Shown here: positions 9,243 through 19,379 of the stretch, piece by piece | How the letters are laid out: each line of letters begins with the position of its first letter | Position numbering within the stretch: the stretch's first letter is position 1 | Assembly: GCF_028021195.1 (NCBI RefSeq) | Contig: NZ_CP115668.1 | Span: forward strand, 2,446,029 to 2,510,028 | DNA: 64,000 nt | From: Cutibacterium equinum | GTDB lineage: Bacteria; Actinomycetota; Actinomycetes; Propionibacteriales; Propionibacteriaceae | Direction of reading: 5' to 3' | The notes under the pieces: model-generated | Seen by the model: the letters and a program-made list of their open reading frames with translations, nothing else | Database searches by the model: none | Told to the model about the DNA's origin: nothing | Made by a program: the position numbers and the translations under genes

Positions 9243-10834
9243 GATTTCGAAAACTCCTTGTCGAGAACTTCCCTGACAGCACCTGGGGCGGCCGTCAGAC
9301 GGGTGAAGAATTGTTCAACGACCGCCGCCAATGGCGTCGTCGTCAGGTCTACACCGAAGATGTCGGCACGGCGCAGAATCGGGGTGATGACCTTGGGATC
9401 CTGGTCCCCTAGACGCACCCCTGACACAATGGGTTTCAGGTCATCAAGCAGAGGGTCTGGCGAAAGATCGACCGGCTTGCCGTCATCGGCGATGCCCATG
9501 AGGTATCGACACCAGGCGGCGAAGATGAATGGGATCGCCCGCAATGACGCGATATCCAGGGAATCGTCGGCTAGATAGGACTTGACAGTCTCTCCGAATC
9601 GGATCGGAATCTTCTGCGACGAATCAGTAGCAATTCGACTTGGAGTGTCGCCCAAGAATGCGTTCGGGAAACGTTCCTCCTCGACCTCTCGGAGGAATTC
9701 CTTGGGGTCGACGATCCCGGGATCACTGACGACCGGTAGTCCCTCTTGCCATCCCAGACGGTGCACCAGACCAGCGAGACCGGGATCCTTGATGGCCTCG
9801 TCAATGGTGGGGTTACGCAACAGCACGCCGGTGACAGCCAGAGCAGTGTGTAGCGGATTCAGGCAGGTCGTCACCTTCATCCGCTCGAACCGGTCGCAGG
9901 TGGCGCGATCGGTGAAATGAACTCCGGATCTCTCCAGTTCTGGGCGTCCGTTGGGGAAGCGATCCTCGATGACGAGGTATTCGGCTGGCTCAGTATTGAC
10001 GAATCCCGCTACCCCGGAATCGGAATCAATCGACATGTCCTCAAATGACATCGATGCCAGTTGGTCGGCGACCTTCTGCGAGGGGGCAGGGGTGATCTTG
10101 TCGATGACCGAGATCGGGAAGGCGACTTGCTGCGATATCCACTCTACGGCGGCGTGGTCGATAATTCCCCTTTTCGCCCACTCCGCTGCGATCGTCAGCA
10201 CTGAGGTGCGCAGCTTGTCCCCGTTGTGGGAGAAATTGTCACAAGAGACCAGCGCAACCGGAGTGCCACCGGAGTGGAAGCGCTGCACCAGCAGGGCCGC
10301 CATCAGGCCCATCGTCGTCGACATCTTCTCGGACATGGGGTCGCGGCTCAGATCCTCGATGACGGCCTTCTGGAAGGAACCGTCGTACCCTTTGAGCTGG
10401 TAGCCCTTCTCCGTAATCGTCAGGGTGATCATCTGCAGGCTCTCAGCGCACGCAATCTCTGTGATGCGACGAAAATCGTCAGCACGCCGGTAGGCCAGTC
10501 CTTCACTGATGGAAGCGATGACCTCGAAGTCCGTGTGGCCGTCGGCATGGGATGTGACCCCCAGGGTCAGCAGGTCATGGTCAGTGAGTCCACGATCGAG
10601 GCGCTACGCACTTCGTGGCGCGACAGCGGCGATGCCGCACTGCCCGGCTCCAGAATTCATGATGTCTTGCGCGAGTCGGGCGATATGGACACGGAACAGG
10701 TTGCCAGGACCAATATGGATCCAGCGCGGATGATCATGGGCTTGACTACGCATGTCGTCGACATCAAAGGTAGGAACGCTGATGCCGGCCTGCGCCAAGG
10801 TGCCCCTACGCAGCGAATCGAGATCCAATTTCAT
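9239..10834 (-). pseudogene. uxuB: fructuronate reductase (UxuB) interrupted by an in-frame TAG
   Basis: UxuB reduces D-fructuronate to D-mannonate with NADH. The N-terminal 76 codons contain the Rossmann block WIHIGPGNLFRVH. After a TAG at 10604-10606 the same frame continues with TDHDLLTLGVTSHADG, FEVIASISEGL and MITLTITEKGY, then the catalytic stretch VSCDNFSHNGDKL and on to the normal C-terminus. Without the stop the product would be about 531 aa, the usual size. There is no shift of frame, only one stop codon. Restart at the ATG at 10432 would lack the NAD-binding domain and should be inactive. Confidence 0.88.
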
Positions 10835-10849
10835 GACATCTCCTCCAGA

Positions 10850-12263
10850 TCAGAGCCCGAAGACGTGGGTGGGCTGCTCCACGACGAGCCGGTGAGCAAT
10901 CTCCAACGCCTCGTCCAGGTCCAGGCTGCCCGAAACCACCAGCTCGGCGAGGTGGGAGGCATCCAGACGCCGGCTCATGTCGTGGCGTGCCGGAATTGAG
11001 CAGAAGGCGCGGGTGTCGTCGATCATGCCGCTCACTCTGCTGAACCCCGCCATCTCAGTCGTGGCGTGCTTGAACCTCATCACCGACTCGGGAGCGTCGA
11101 TGAACCACCACGGCACTCCGATGTAGAGGCTTCGGTACCAACCGGCCAGCGGCGCGATTTCCCGCGAGTAAAGGGTCTCGTCGATCGTGAACACGACCAG
11201 CTTGAGGTCGGTGTTGCCAAATTTGTCGAGCAATGGGTGCAAGGAATCGACGGCTTCCAGAGCCAGCGGCACGTCAGAGCCGATGTCAGCCCCGAAGCGT
11301 CGAAAGGCGGCAGTGTCGTGGTTGCGATACACCGCTGGGTGGACGGTCATCGCCAAGCCGTCCTCACTGGCCATTCTCGCCTGATCGGTGAAGAGATGCC
11401 GACGCAGCAGGGTCATCTCCTCGACAGTGGCCCGCCCCGCGACCGAGTCGGCAAAAATCGCCGCTGCACGATCGTGGTCGAGAATGACGGTGCCCAGGTC
11501 ACGGTGGCTATGGTCACTGGAGACCGCCCCGTGACCCTTGAAGTAAGCACGACGTCTCTCCATGGCCGCGGTGAATCCATCGAGGGTCGTCGCGTCGCAG
11601 CCGCTCACCTCTGACAGCTTCGCAAGGAGGTCCGTCCAGCCTGCGGCCGCCGGCTCCAAGTACTTGTCAGGGCGGAAGGTGGGAGCAACACGACGAGTAA
11701 AAAGTGTCGTCAGATGCCAACCGGGCGTGGCCGTCAAGGCCATCGCAGGGGTCGTCGGTGGTTGCGATGAAGGTGATGTCGAAGGTGCCCATCAGGGCGC
11801 GAGGACGGAAGTCCGGCTGAGCGATGCGCTCAGCGACAGCATCATAAATCCGATCAGCGGTCTCGGCGCTAGGCCGCTCGGTGACGCCAAAAATGCCGAC
11901 CAGCTGGTCCACGAGCCAGTAACGCATGGCCGTACCAGCAAAATCGCGCCAGTGCTCACAGAGGATACGGAAGGCCTTTCTGTTGTCCTCCTCGCTCATC
12001 GACTCGCGCCCGACACCGAGATCCCCAAGATCGACGCCATTGGCGTGAAGCAGACGATTCACGTAATGGTCTGGGGTGATGAGCAGACTCGTCGGATCTG
12101 AGAACGCCAGGTCATCGGCAATCCACGACACCGGAACATGACCATGGGGAGAAATAATGGGCAGTCCCTTCGTGGATCGGTAGATTTCGCGCGCAGCGGC
12201 CAGGGCAGAGGGCTCCTGTGGCAGCAGGCGGTCATCGGAAAGGGTGAGAGTCGGCGTTGACAT
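10850..12263 (-). pseudogene. uxaC: glucuronate isomerase (UxaC) with a homopolymer frameshift
   Basis: UxaC interconverts glucuronate and fructuronate. The first part reads PIISPHGHVPVSW (metal-binding HGH) through TTDDPCDGLDGHARLASDDTF. The second part continues in another frame with FTRRVAPTFRPDKYLEP through VFTIDETLYSREIAPL. The switch falls at a run of five A (T on the coding strand) at 11699-11703; removing one base restores a single frame of 470 aa, the normal length. ATG at 12263. It sits between the LacI regulator and uxuB. Confidence 0.9.
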
Positions 12264-12326
12264 GACACACACTGTGCCGCTTGACGGCATGCCTTGAAAC
12301 CCGTTGCCGTCACTTGCCCCACATCG

Positions 12327-13376
12327 TCAACCAGATTCGCGCGCAACGAAGGACACCGGGACGACGTCCTCGCTGGGAGCCTGATGCTCATGGCGGCTCG
12401 GCCTCTCCACCGTGTCGAGAAGCCGATTGACGGCCACCACGCCCATCTGGAACTGGTTGACGCGAATCGTCGACAGGGCCGGTGAGACCAGCGCCGAGAA
12501 GGGAATGTCGTCGAATCCAATGACCGCCACGTCGCCAGGAACCTTGACCCCACAAGCCATCGCTCGTCTCATGAAACCGATGGCAATGAGATCGTTGTAG
12601 GCGATGACGGCCGAGGTCGGATGGGCCTTCCACATGTCGAAGACCTCGATGCCACCCCTGATGGTTGGTGTTGGGCAGGCAAGTTGATGGACCGTCACCC
12701 TTCCGTTTCGCCGCGCCCGGTCGAGCAAACTGCGCCACCTCACTCCGGACTGCCACGATGCCGTGGGCCCTGCGAAATAGGTCACCGTGAAGCGTTCATC
12801 AGCCACGAGGTGGGCGAGGGCATCCCCAAGACCTTCATCGGCGGCCGGCGTCACCGACGACACCCCGGGCACCTTGCGATTGACGGTAATCACCGGTTTC
12901 ATCCCGGCCAGGTGCCGCAAACCAGCATCGGACATACGCGAGCCGGCAAAAATGAAACCGTCCACGGTGGCCAAGGATCGTTTCGTCGTCTCGGACTCGA
13001 TATCGGAGGACTCGTTGGAGTCGATGAGGACAACCATGTAGCCGCGTTTACGGGCGCCAGCGAAAATTCCCTTGACGGTGGCACCGAACACCGGGTTCAT
13101 GGCGTCAGCAACGCATGCGGCGACGAGATGGTGAGTTCGGCTCGTCGATACTCTGGGCACCTCGTCCTGACGGTAACCGAGCTCGCGGGCAGCGTGAAAG
13201 ATCCGTTCCGACGTCTTGACGCTCACTCGCCCCGGACGAGAAAATGCCCGGGACACAGTGGACGGAGCAACGCCAGCAGCCCGCGCGACGTCGCTGATGG
13301 TAACCGGTGTGGTCGACCTCTCGCCTGCCTCTACCGCCGGCTCGCGTGTCTCATGCCCGAGATACACAGGGTGCAA
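12327..13376 (-). CDS. LacI-family regulator, probable glucuronide/hexuronate repressor
   Basis: A protein of about 349 aa. A LacI headpiece (TISDVARAAGVAPSTVSRAFS, about residues 27-47) is followed by a periplasmic-binding-like sensor domain with the family signature VAVIGFDDIPFSALVSPALSTIRV. It leads the uxaC-uxuB-uxuA genes and diverges from the symporter-GH31-glucuronidase genes, so it probably controls both arms. The start is uncertain: a TTG at 13376 and a GTG at 13367 are both possible, and neither has a clear ribosome binding site. Confidence 0.85.
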   Translation of the reverse strand: MHPVYLGHETREPAVEAGERSTTPVTISDVARAAGVAPSTVSRAFSRPGRVSVKTSERIFHAARELGYRQDEVPRVSTSRTHHLVAACVADAMNPVFGATVKGIFAGARKRGYMVVLIDSNESSDIESETTKRSLATVDGFIFAGSRMSDAGLRHLAGMKPVITVNRKVPGVSSVTPAADEGLGDALAHLVADERFTVTYFAGPTASWQSGVRWRSLLDRARRNGRVTVHQLACPTPTIRGGIEVFDMWKAHPTSAVIAYNDLIAIGFMRRAMACGVKVPGDVAVIGFDDIPFSALVSPALSTIRVNQFQMGVVAVNRLLDTVERPSRHEHQAPSEDVVPVSFVARESG

Positions 13377-13454
13377 ACGGTGGCAAAGGATCGCAGTTCC
13401 CGGTGTCCCGGTGCGACTCTCTCAGCAAGGCGATGTTGCCTGTCCACAATGCTA

Positions 13455-13469
13455 CGACGATGATCGTCG
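13455..13469. promoter_or_regulatory. palindromic operator candidate between divergent transcripts
   Basis: A 15-bp palindrome, CGACGAT-G-ATCGTCG, lies between the start of the LacI gene and the symporter gene (ATG at 13498). LacI-family operators are usually symmetric and occur in such divergent gaps, so this is the best visible site for the adjacent regulator. The assignment is inferred. Confidence 0.5.
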
Positions 13470-13497
13470 CAGCCCCGGGAAACATAGAGGGTTGTCA

Positions 13498-14922
13498 ATG
13501 TCGACCAGTACAACGAAGAGTCAGAAGGCTGAAGCAGTCAACGCTCGCGATTTCGATCTTCGCGACATGATCGGCTACGCGCTTGGTGACGTCGGAAACA
13601 ATTTCACCTTCAACCTGGTGAATTCTTTCCTGATGATCTTCTACACCAATGTTTTCGGCCTCAAGGCCGCCTTGGTGGGCGCGCTGTTCATGTCCGCCCG
13701 ACTGATCGATGCGTTCGTCGACATCATGGTCGGCCGCCTTATTGACAATGCCAAGATGACCAAGCGCGGACGGTTCACCCCATGGGTCATGCGGATGAAG
13801 TTCCCACTCGCAGCCTCCGCAATTCTGCTCTTCCTCCCGGCCGCTGGGCACCTCCCCATGACGACGCGAGTCATTTACGCCTTCGTCACTTACCTGGCCT
13901 GGGGCATCTTCTACTCCTTCGTCAACATCCCTTATGGATCGATGGCTTCGGCCATCTCAGGCACGCCGCGCAACAAAACCTCACTGTCCACTGCTCGTAG
14001 CATCGGATCGGCTTCCGGCGCCGCCATCGTCAGCTATGTCGTGCCACTCATCATGTATGGCAACAACTCCCGCCAGATCAACCCGCACCGGTTCTTCATA
14101 GGGGTCACGATCTTCGCCATCCTCGGTCTGTTCTGCTATGTCGGTCTGACGATGCTCACCGTCGAGCGGATTCGAATCGATAAAACCAAGCCTGTCCCAC
14201 TGGGTAGGATGTTCTCCGAGATGGCCCATAACAAGGCCCTCGTCATGTTAGTCATCATCGACATCCTCGTCGTCATCAACCAGAACCTTTCCGGCGTCAC
14301 CCTGACCTACCTGTTCAATGATTACTTCCAGAACAAGACAGCAATGTCCATCGCCCTGGTTTTCAATTTCACGACAGTCATCCTCGTGGCGCCTTTCGCG
14401 CAAACCCTCGTACGGAAATTTGGTAGAAAAGAATCCGCTACGGTGGCATTATTCTTCGCTGCGGGCATATACGGCGCTACGCTCATCATCCACACCCACA
14501 ACCCCTGGATCTTCCTCGTCGGTCTGTTCTTCGGGTCTCTGGGCGCTGGTGTGTTCAACCTCATGGTGTGGGCCTTCATCACCGACGTCATCGACGCTCA
14601 GGAGGTCATGTCAGGGGAGCGCGAGGACGGCATTATTTACGGTGTCAATTCCTTCGCCCGCAAGCTCGCTCAGGGCATCGCCGGTGGTTTGGGTGGTGCC
14701 ATGCTGACGATGATCGGCTACCAGTCTTCCTCGCAGGGTGGCGCGGTTCAGTCTGAGTCGGTCGCCAACAACCTGTACACCCTTGCCACCGCCATCCCGA
14801 CGGTCTGCTGCCTCGGCGCTGCCCTCCTCCTGCTGGCATACCCGCTCACCCGCGCCAAGGTCATCGCCAACGCCGACGAACTCGCACGTCGTCACGAAGC
14901 CCAGGCCGAGCACAACGCCTGA
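13498..14922 (+). CDS. GPH-family sugar/glucuronide:cation symporter
   Basis: A membrane protein of 474 aa with about 12 predicted helices. GPH (glycoside-pentoside-hexuronide) features include IGYALGDVGNNFTFNL at the start, DAFVDIMVGRLIDN near residue 72 and GVNSFARKLAQGIAGGLGG late in the protein. The ATG at 13498 has AGAGGG just upstream. It heads the plus-strand arm with GH31 and beta-glucuronidase, so glucuronides or glucuronic-acid-capped oligosaccharides are the likely cargo (inferred from neighbours). Confidence 0.9.
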   Translation: MSTSTTKSQKAEAVNARDFDLRDMIGYALGDVGNNFTFNLVNSFLMIFYTNVFGLKAALVGALFMSARLIDAFVDIMVGRLIDNAKMTKRGRFTPWVMRMKFPLAASAILLFLPAAGHLPMTTRVIYAFVTYLAWGIFYSFVNIPYGSMASAISGTPRNKTSLSTARSIGSASGAAIVSYVVPLIMYGNNSRQINPHRFFIGVTIFAILGLFCYVGLTMLTVERIRIDKTKPVPLGRMFSEMAHNKALVMLVIIDILVVINQNLSGVTLTYLFNDYFQNKTAMSIALVFNFTTVILVAPFAQTLVRKFGRKESATVALFFAAGIYGATLIIHTHNPWIFLVGLFFGSLGAGVFNLMVWAFITDVIDAQEVMSGEREDGIIYGVNSFARKLAQGIAGGLGGAMLTMIGYQSSSQGGAVQSESVANNLYTLATAIPTVCCLGAALLLLAYPLTRAKVIANADELARRHEAQAEHNA

Positions 14923-14945
14923 TCCCACCATCACGGAGGCACATC

Positions 14946-17478
14946 ATGGACACGCTCATGAGAATCACCGATCACTCGACGACCCCGTCGGGCATCAAAT
15001 TGACAATCGACGAGAGATGGCGTGCCTCGGTCAGATTTGTGACGCAGGCCATCGCCCACGTGCGAATTTTTGACATCGCGGGCCCCCAGCTTGACCGCAC
15101 CTGGAGCATCAGCCTCGGCCCCGATGTCACCGAGCAAACAGGGTTCGGCCCCGACCACCTGCTCGACCACTCTCCCGCCCCGGCATGGGAAGGCCATTCC
15201 CGCGACGTCGCACCTATTGAGGATGTGGAAGTGGCAACGACCGTCGCCGGCAGTGCAGCAGAGGTCGCCAGCCATCCCGAGTTCTCCGGCGTCTATGCCG
15301 ACGAGCCCGTCGATTCGCCCGACCCCGATGAAAAAGCCTTCATCGTTGGCACAGACTGCTTGAGGGTCATCATCCGGGACTGTCCGCTGCGGATGACTTG
15401 GCAACGTCGAACCGACGACTGGGTCACCGTCAGCGAGGATCGTCCCACCGGCGCCTACGAAATCGGATCACGAACCGGCCGGGTGGCCCATCATTGGGTT
15501 CGAAATGCCGACGACCGCTACTACGGACTCGGCGAGAAAACCGGCAACCTGGAACGCACCGGGCGCATTTTCGACATGCGCTGCCTGGATGCCCTTGGTT
15601 ACGACGCCGGCACCACTGACCCGCTGTACAAGCATGTCCCTTTCCTCATGACTCGCACCGCCAACGGTGCCCTCGGCATCTTTTACGACAACCTCTCGGC
15701 GTCGCGGTTCAACCTGGGAGCGGAGGTCGACAATTATCACCGCCCCTTCACCTCCTGGCAGACCTCACGGCGACATCGATTACTGGGTGATGACCGCCGA
15801 GCATGTATCCGGCCTCACCCCGCAGATTCTTCGCCTCACAGGCGACCCGGCCTTCCTGCCGCGTTGGGCCCTGGGTTACTCAGGTTCGACGATGCACTAC
15901 ACCGATGCGCCCGACGCCTCCCACCAACTGCTCACATTCATCGACCTGTTACGGGAGCACGCCATCCCGTGCGATTCGTTCCAACTGTCGTCGGGTTACA
16001 CCACCATTGGGCCGCGTCGCTACGTCTTCACCTGGAACCGTGACAAATTCCCCCAACCCACCGAGACAACCGGGAAGTTCCGTGACGCCGGCCTTCACCT
16101 GGCGGCAAACATCAAGCCAGGTCTGTTGACGACGCACCCTTTGTACTGCGAGGCGGCCGATGCGGGAATTATCGTCACCGACTCGCGCACCGGCCGGCCC
16201 GTCACCTCGATGTTCTGGGGAGGTCACGGCAGCAACGTCGACTTCACCAATCCGCGCGGCGTCCAGTGGTGGAAGGACAATGTCCGCAGCCAACTCATCG
16301 ACATGGGCGTCGAATCCACCTGGAACGACAACAACGAGTACGAATTGTGGTCCGAGGACGCCACCTGTGACGGTTTCGGTCACCCGGTGGAGCTCGACCG
16401 GATCCGCCCGGTGCAGGCTCTGCTCATGAATCGCGCATCCTATGAGGCCCAGTGCGAGGCGGCTCCCGGCGAGCGCCCGTTCCTCATCTCCCGCTCCGGA
16501 CCGCTCGGACTACAGCGGTATGTCCAGACGTGGAGTGGCGACAATTCCACCTCTTGGCGCACCCTGAAGTACAACACTCGGATGGGTGTGGGGATGAGCA
16601 TGTCCGGACTGGTCAATTTCGGCCACGACGTGGGCGGTTCCGCCGGAACCGCCCGTCCCAGTCCCGAGCTTTTTGCCCGCTGGGTGGCCAACGGCGTCAT
16701 GCATCCGCGATTCACCATTCATTCCTGGCACGATGACGGCTCGGTCAACGAACCGTGGATGTACCCGGAAATTACCGGCATCGTCCGGAGCATGATCCGT
16801 CTGCGTTACCGGCTCATCCCTTTCCTCTACACCTTGTCCTACCTGGCTGCAGAGCGGCGCGAGCCCATTGTCAACCCCGTGTTCACCCTCGATGACGCCC
16901 TTGTCGAGGAATCTGACGACTTCGTTCTGGGCCATGACCTCCTGGTCGCATCCGTCGTGGAGGAAGGGCAGGCCACTCGCACTGTCACCCTCCCCGACGT
17001 CCCCGGCGGCTGGTTCGAATTCGACACCGGCATTCACCATGACCCAGGGACGGTTACCCTCGACGCCCCACTGGACCGCCTTCCTTTGCTGGTTCGCGCC
17101 GGGGCCGGGATCCCGCAATGTACCCTTCCTGAACCCTCCGACGAGATCATCACAACCCAGACTGTCGAAAACTCCCCGCACCACGTCGTTCTGTACCTTC
17201 CTGACCGCGAAGGCCACTCGGAGGGATTCTTCTTCGATGACGACGGCCACACCGATGGTTACCGCAAGGGGCACGGGTACTGGTTGACCTGGACCGCCGA
17301 TCACGACGACACCACCGTCACCGTCCACACACACGTAGAAGGGGACTACCAGCCGCCGTGGACAGCGATGGATTTTGTCCTGAGACCCGGAGATAACCGC
17401 ACTATCAAGGTCATCACCGAGGCCACCCCTTCAGCCCCAAGTCAGCACGCCACGACAGAAAACACCCGGAGGTCATGA
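14946..17478 (+). pseudogene. GH31-family glycosidase with a frameshift
   Basis: Read through one frame change, this is an 843-aa GH31 enzyme (alpha-glucosidase/alpha-xylosidase type). YYGLGEKTG and GALGIFYDN are in the first frame. After a shift at about 15766-15770 (one extra base or two lost) the second frame gives GDIDYWVMTAEH, the nucleophile region STWNDNNEYE and the acid/base region TWSGDNSTSW. ATG at 14946 is preceded by GGAGG. The stop overlaps the beta-glucuronidase start (ATGA). As written only the N-terminal 275 or so residues would be made correctly, so the enzyme would be inactive. Confidence 0.88.
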
Positions 17479-19259
17479 TGCTTCGCCCCCAGACCACCCC
17501 CACCCGAGAGACACAGTGTCTGTCTGGAATGTGGGACTTCGCCTTCGACGCCGAGGATCACGGTCAGGCCGAGGGATGGTTCGCCCAACGGCTGCCTGAG
17601 CGCACCGAGATGGCGGTTCCGGCCTCCTACCAGGACCTCTTCACCGACCCCGGCGCCCGTGATCATGTCGGCCCGGTGTGGTACCAGCGCGACGCCCGAA
17701 TCCCGCGAGGCTGGGCTGACGACCGCGTCGTCATTCACTTTGAGTCCGCCACTCACGCCGCCACGGTCTGGGGCAACGATGTCGAGGTCGCCAACCACGT
17801 CGGCGGGTACCTCCCCTTCGAGGCCGACATCACCGACCACGTCCGCGCGGGCGAACAATGCCGGCTCACGGTGCGCGTCGACAATCGGCTGTCCTTCCAG
17901 ACCATTCCGCCGGGAATCGTCGTCGACTCCCCCGAAGGCCCGAAACAGAGGTACTGGCACGATTTCTTCAACTACGCCGGCATTCACCGAGACGTTTGGC
18001 TGTGTAGCCGCCCGGCCGCCCACGTCGAGGATGTCACCATCACCACCGACATCGACGGGGACGACGGAATCGTCACCTGGAAGGTGGTCTCGCAGAATTC
18101 TGACTCCTTGACGACCCAGGTGACGATTTTTGACGCCGAGGGCAACGAGGTCGCTCAAGCAACCGGCGCCTCTGCGACCACCCGCATCCCCTCGGCCCAC
18201 CTCTGGCAGCCAGGACAGGGCTACCTCTACGAGGCCGAAATCTGCCTACTCAACGGACAGCGCGTCGTCGATTCCTACCGCCAAGCTTTTGGTGTGCGGA
18301 CGGTTCGTGTCGACGGAAATCGCCTCCTCGTCAACGGTGAGCCCATCCACCTACGAGGCTTCGGGATGCATGAGGATCACCAGACCATCGGCAAAGCCCA
18401 CAACGATGCCCTCATGCTGCGCGACGCCGCGTGCCTGGAATGGATCGGGGCGAACTCACTGCGCACCTCTCATTATCCCTACTCCGAGCACGTCCTTGAC
18501 TACGCCGATCGTCACGGATTACTCATCATCGACGAGACTCCGGCAGTCGGCATGAACATGGGCCTGGGAGGCGGCATTTTTGGCGCCCAGGGTTACACGA
18601 CTTTCTCTGCGGAGACCATCAACGACCAGACCCAGGCAGTTCACGCACAGGTCATCCGCGATCTCATTGCCCGTGACAAAAACCACCCCAGCGTCATCAT
18701 CTGGTCCATCGCCAACGAGCCGGAGTCCGAGACCGAGGCAGCAGAAAACTACTTCCGACCCCTCTTCGACGTCGCCCGTGACGCCGACCCCACCCGCCCA
18801 GTGAGTTTTGTCAACGTCATGCTCGCCCCATACGGAAAGTGCCGGGTCTCGCAATACTCCGACGTTCTTCTCCTCAACCGCTACTACGGCTGGTATGTCG
18901 ACACCGGTGACCTGGCCGCCGCCGAGCGTCACTGGCGCGAGGAAATGGCCGGCTGGGCCAGCGAAAACAAGCCGATCATCATCACCGAGTACGGCGCCGA
19001 CACCATGCCCGGCCTGCACCAGATCCCAGCTCAGCCATGGAGCGAGGAGTACCAGGTCGAGGTCCTGGAGATGAACGAGCGGGTCTTTGACTCCTTCGAC
19101 GCCGTCATCGGCGAGCAGATCTGGAACTTCGCGGACTTCGCGACCACCAGCGGCACCATGCGCGTCGGGGGCAACCGCAAGGGCATCTTCACCCGGGATC
19201 GTCAGCCCAAGATGGCCGCCTTCCACCTTCGTAAGAGGTGGCGCGGCATCGAGGACTGA
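17475..19259 (+). CDS. uidA: beta-glucuronidase (GH2)
   Basis: A 594-aa GH2 enzyme that releases glucuronic acid from beta-glucuronides. It has the jelly-roll and Ig-like domains, then a TIM barrel with acid/base Glu415 (SIANEPE) and nucleophile Glu505 (ITEYGAD). The NxK pair that reads the sugar carboxylate is present as N567-R-K569, which supports glucuronidase rather than galactosidase activity. No signal peptide is visible, so it is cytoplasmic and depends on import. It is translationally coupled to the GH31 gene. Its frame is intact, unlike three of its pathway partners. Confidence 0.94.
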   Translation: MMLRPQTTPTRETQCLSGMWDFAFDAEDHGQAEGWFAQRLPERTEMAVPASYQDLFTDPGARDHVGPVWYQRDARIPRGWADDRVVIHFESATHAATVWGNDVEVANHVGGYLPFEADITDHVRAGEQCRLTVRVDNRLSFQTIPPGIVVDSPEGPKQRYWHDFFNYAGIHRDVWLCSRPAAHVEDVTITTDIDGDDGIVTWKVVSQNSDSLTTQVTIFDAEGNEVAQATGASATTRIPSAHLWQPGQGYLYEAEICLLNGQRVVDSYRQAFGVRTVRVDGNRLLVNGEPIHLRGFGMHEDHQTIGKAHNDALMLRDAACLEWIGANSLRTSHYPYSEHVLDYADRHGLLIIDETPAVGMNMGLGGGIFGAQGYTTFSAETINDQTQAVHAQVIRDLIARDKNHPSVIIWSIANEPESETEAAENYFRPLFDVARDADPTRPVSFVNVMLAPYGKCRVSQYSDVLLLNRYYGWYVDTGDLAAAERHWREEMAGWASENKPIIITEYGADTMPGLHQIPAQPWSEEYQVEVLEMNERVFDSFDAVIGEQIWNFADFATTSGTMRVGGNRKGIFTRDRQPKMAAFHLRKRWRGIED

Positions 19260-19379
19260 CTCGGGACCACCCGTTGGACGGTCGTGGGCGCCCGTGCCCT
19301 GACGCCCATCCCCGCTCACCCCTGATGCCCGTCTGGCCAATCTTCATTGAAACCTCACAACTCGGGGAACAATGGATTC

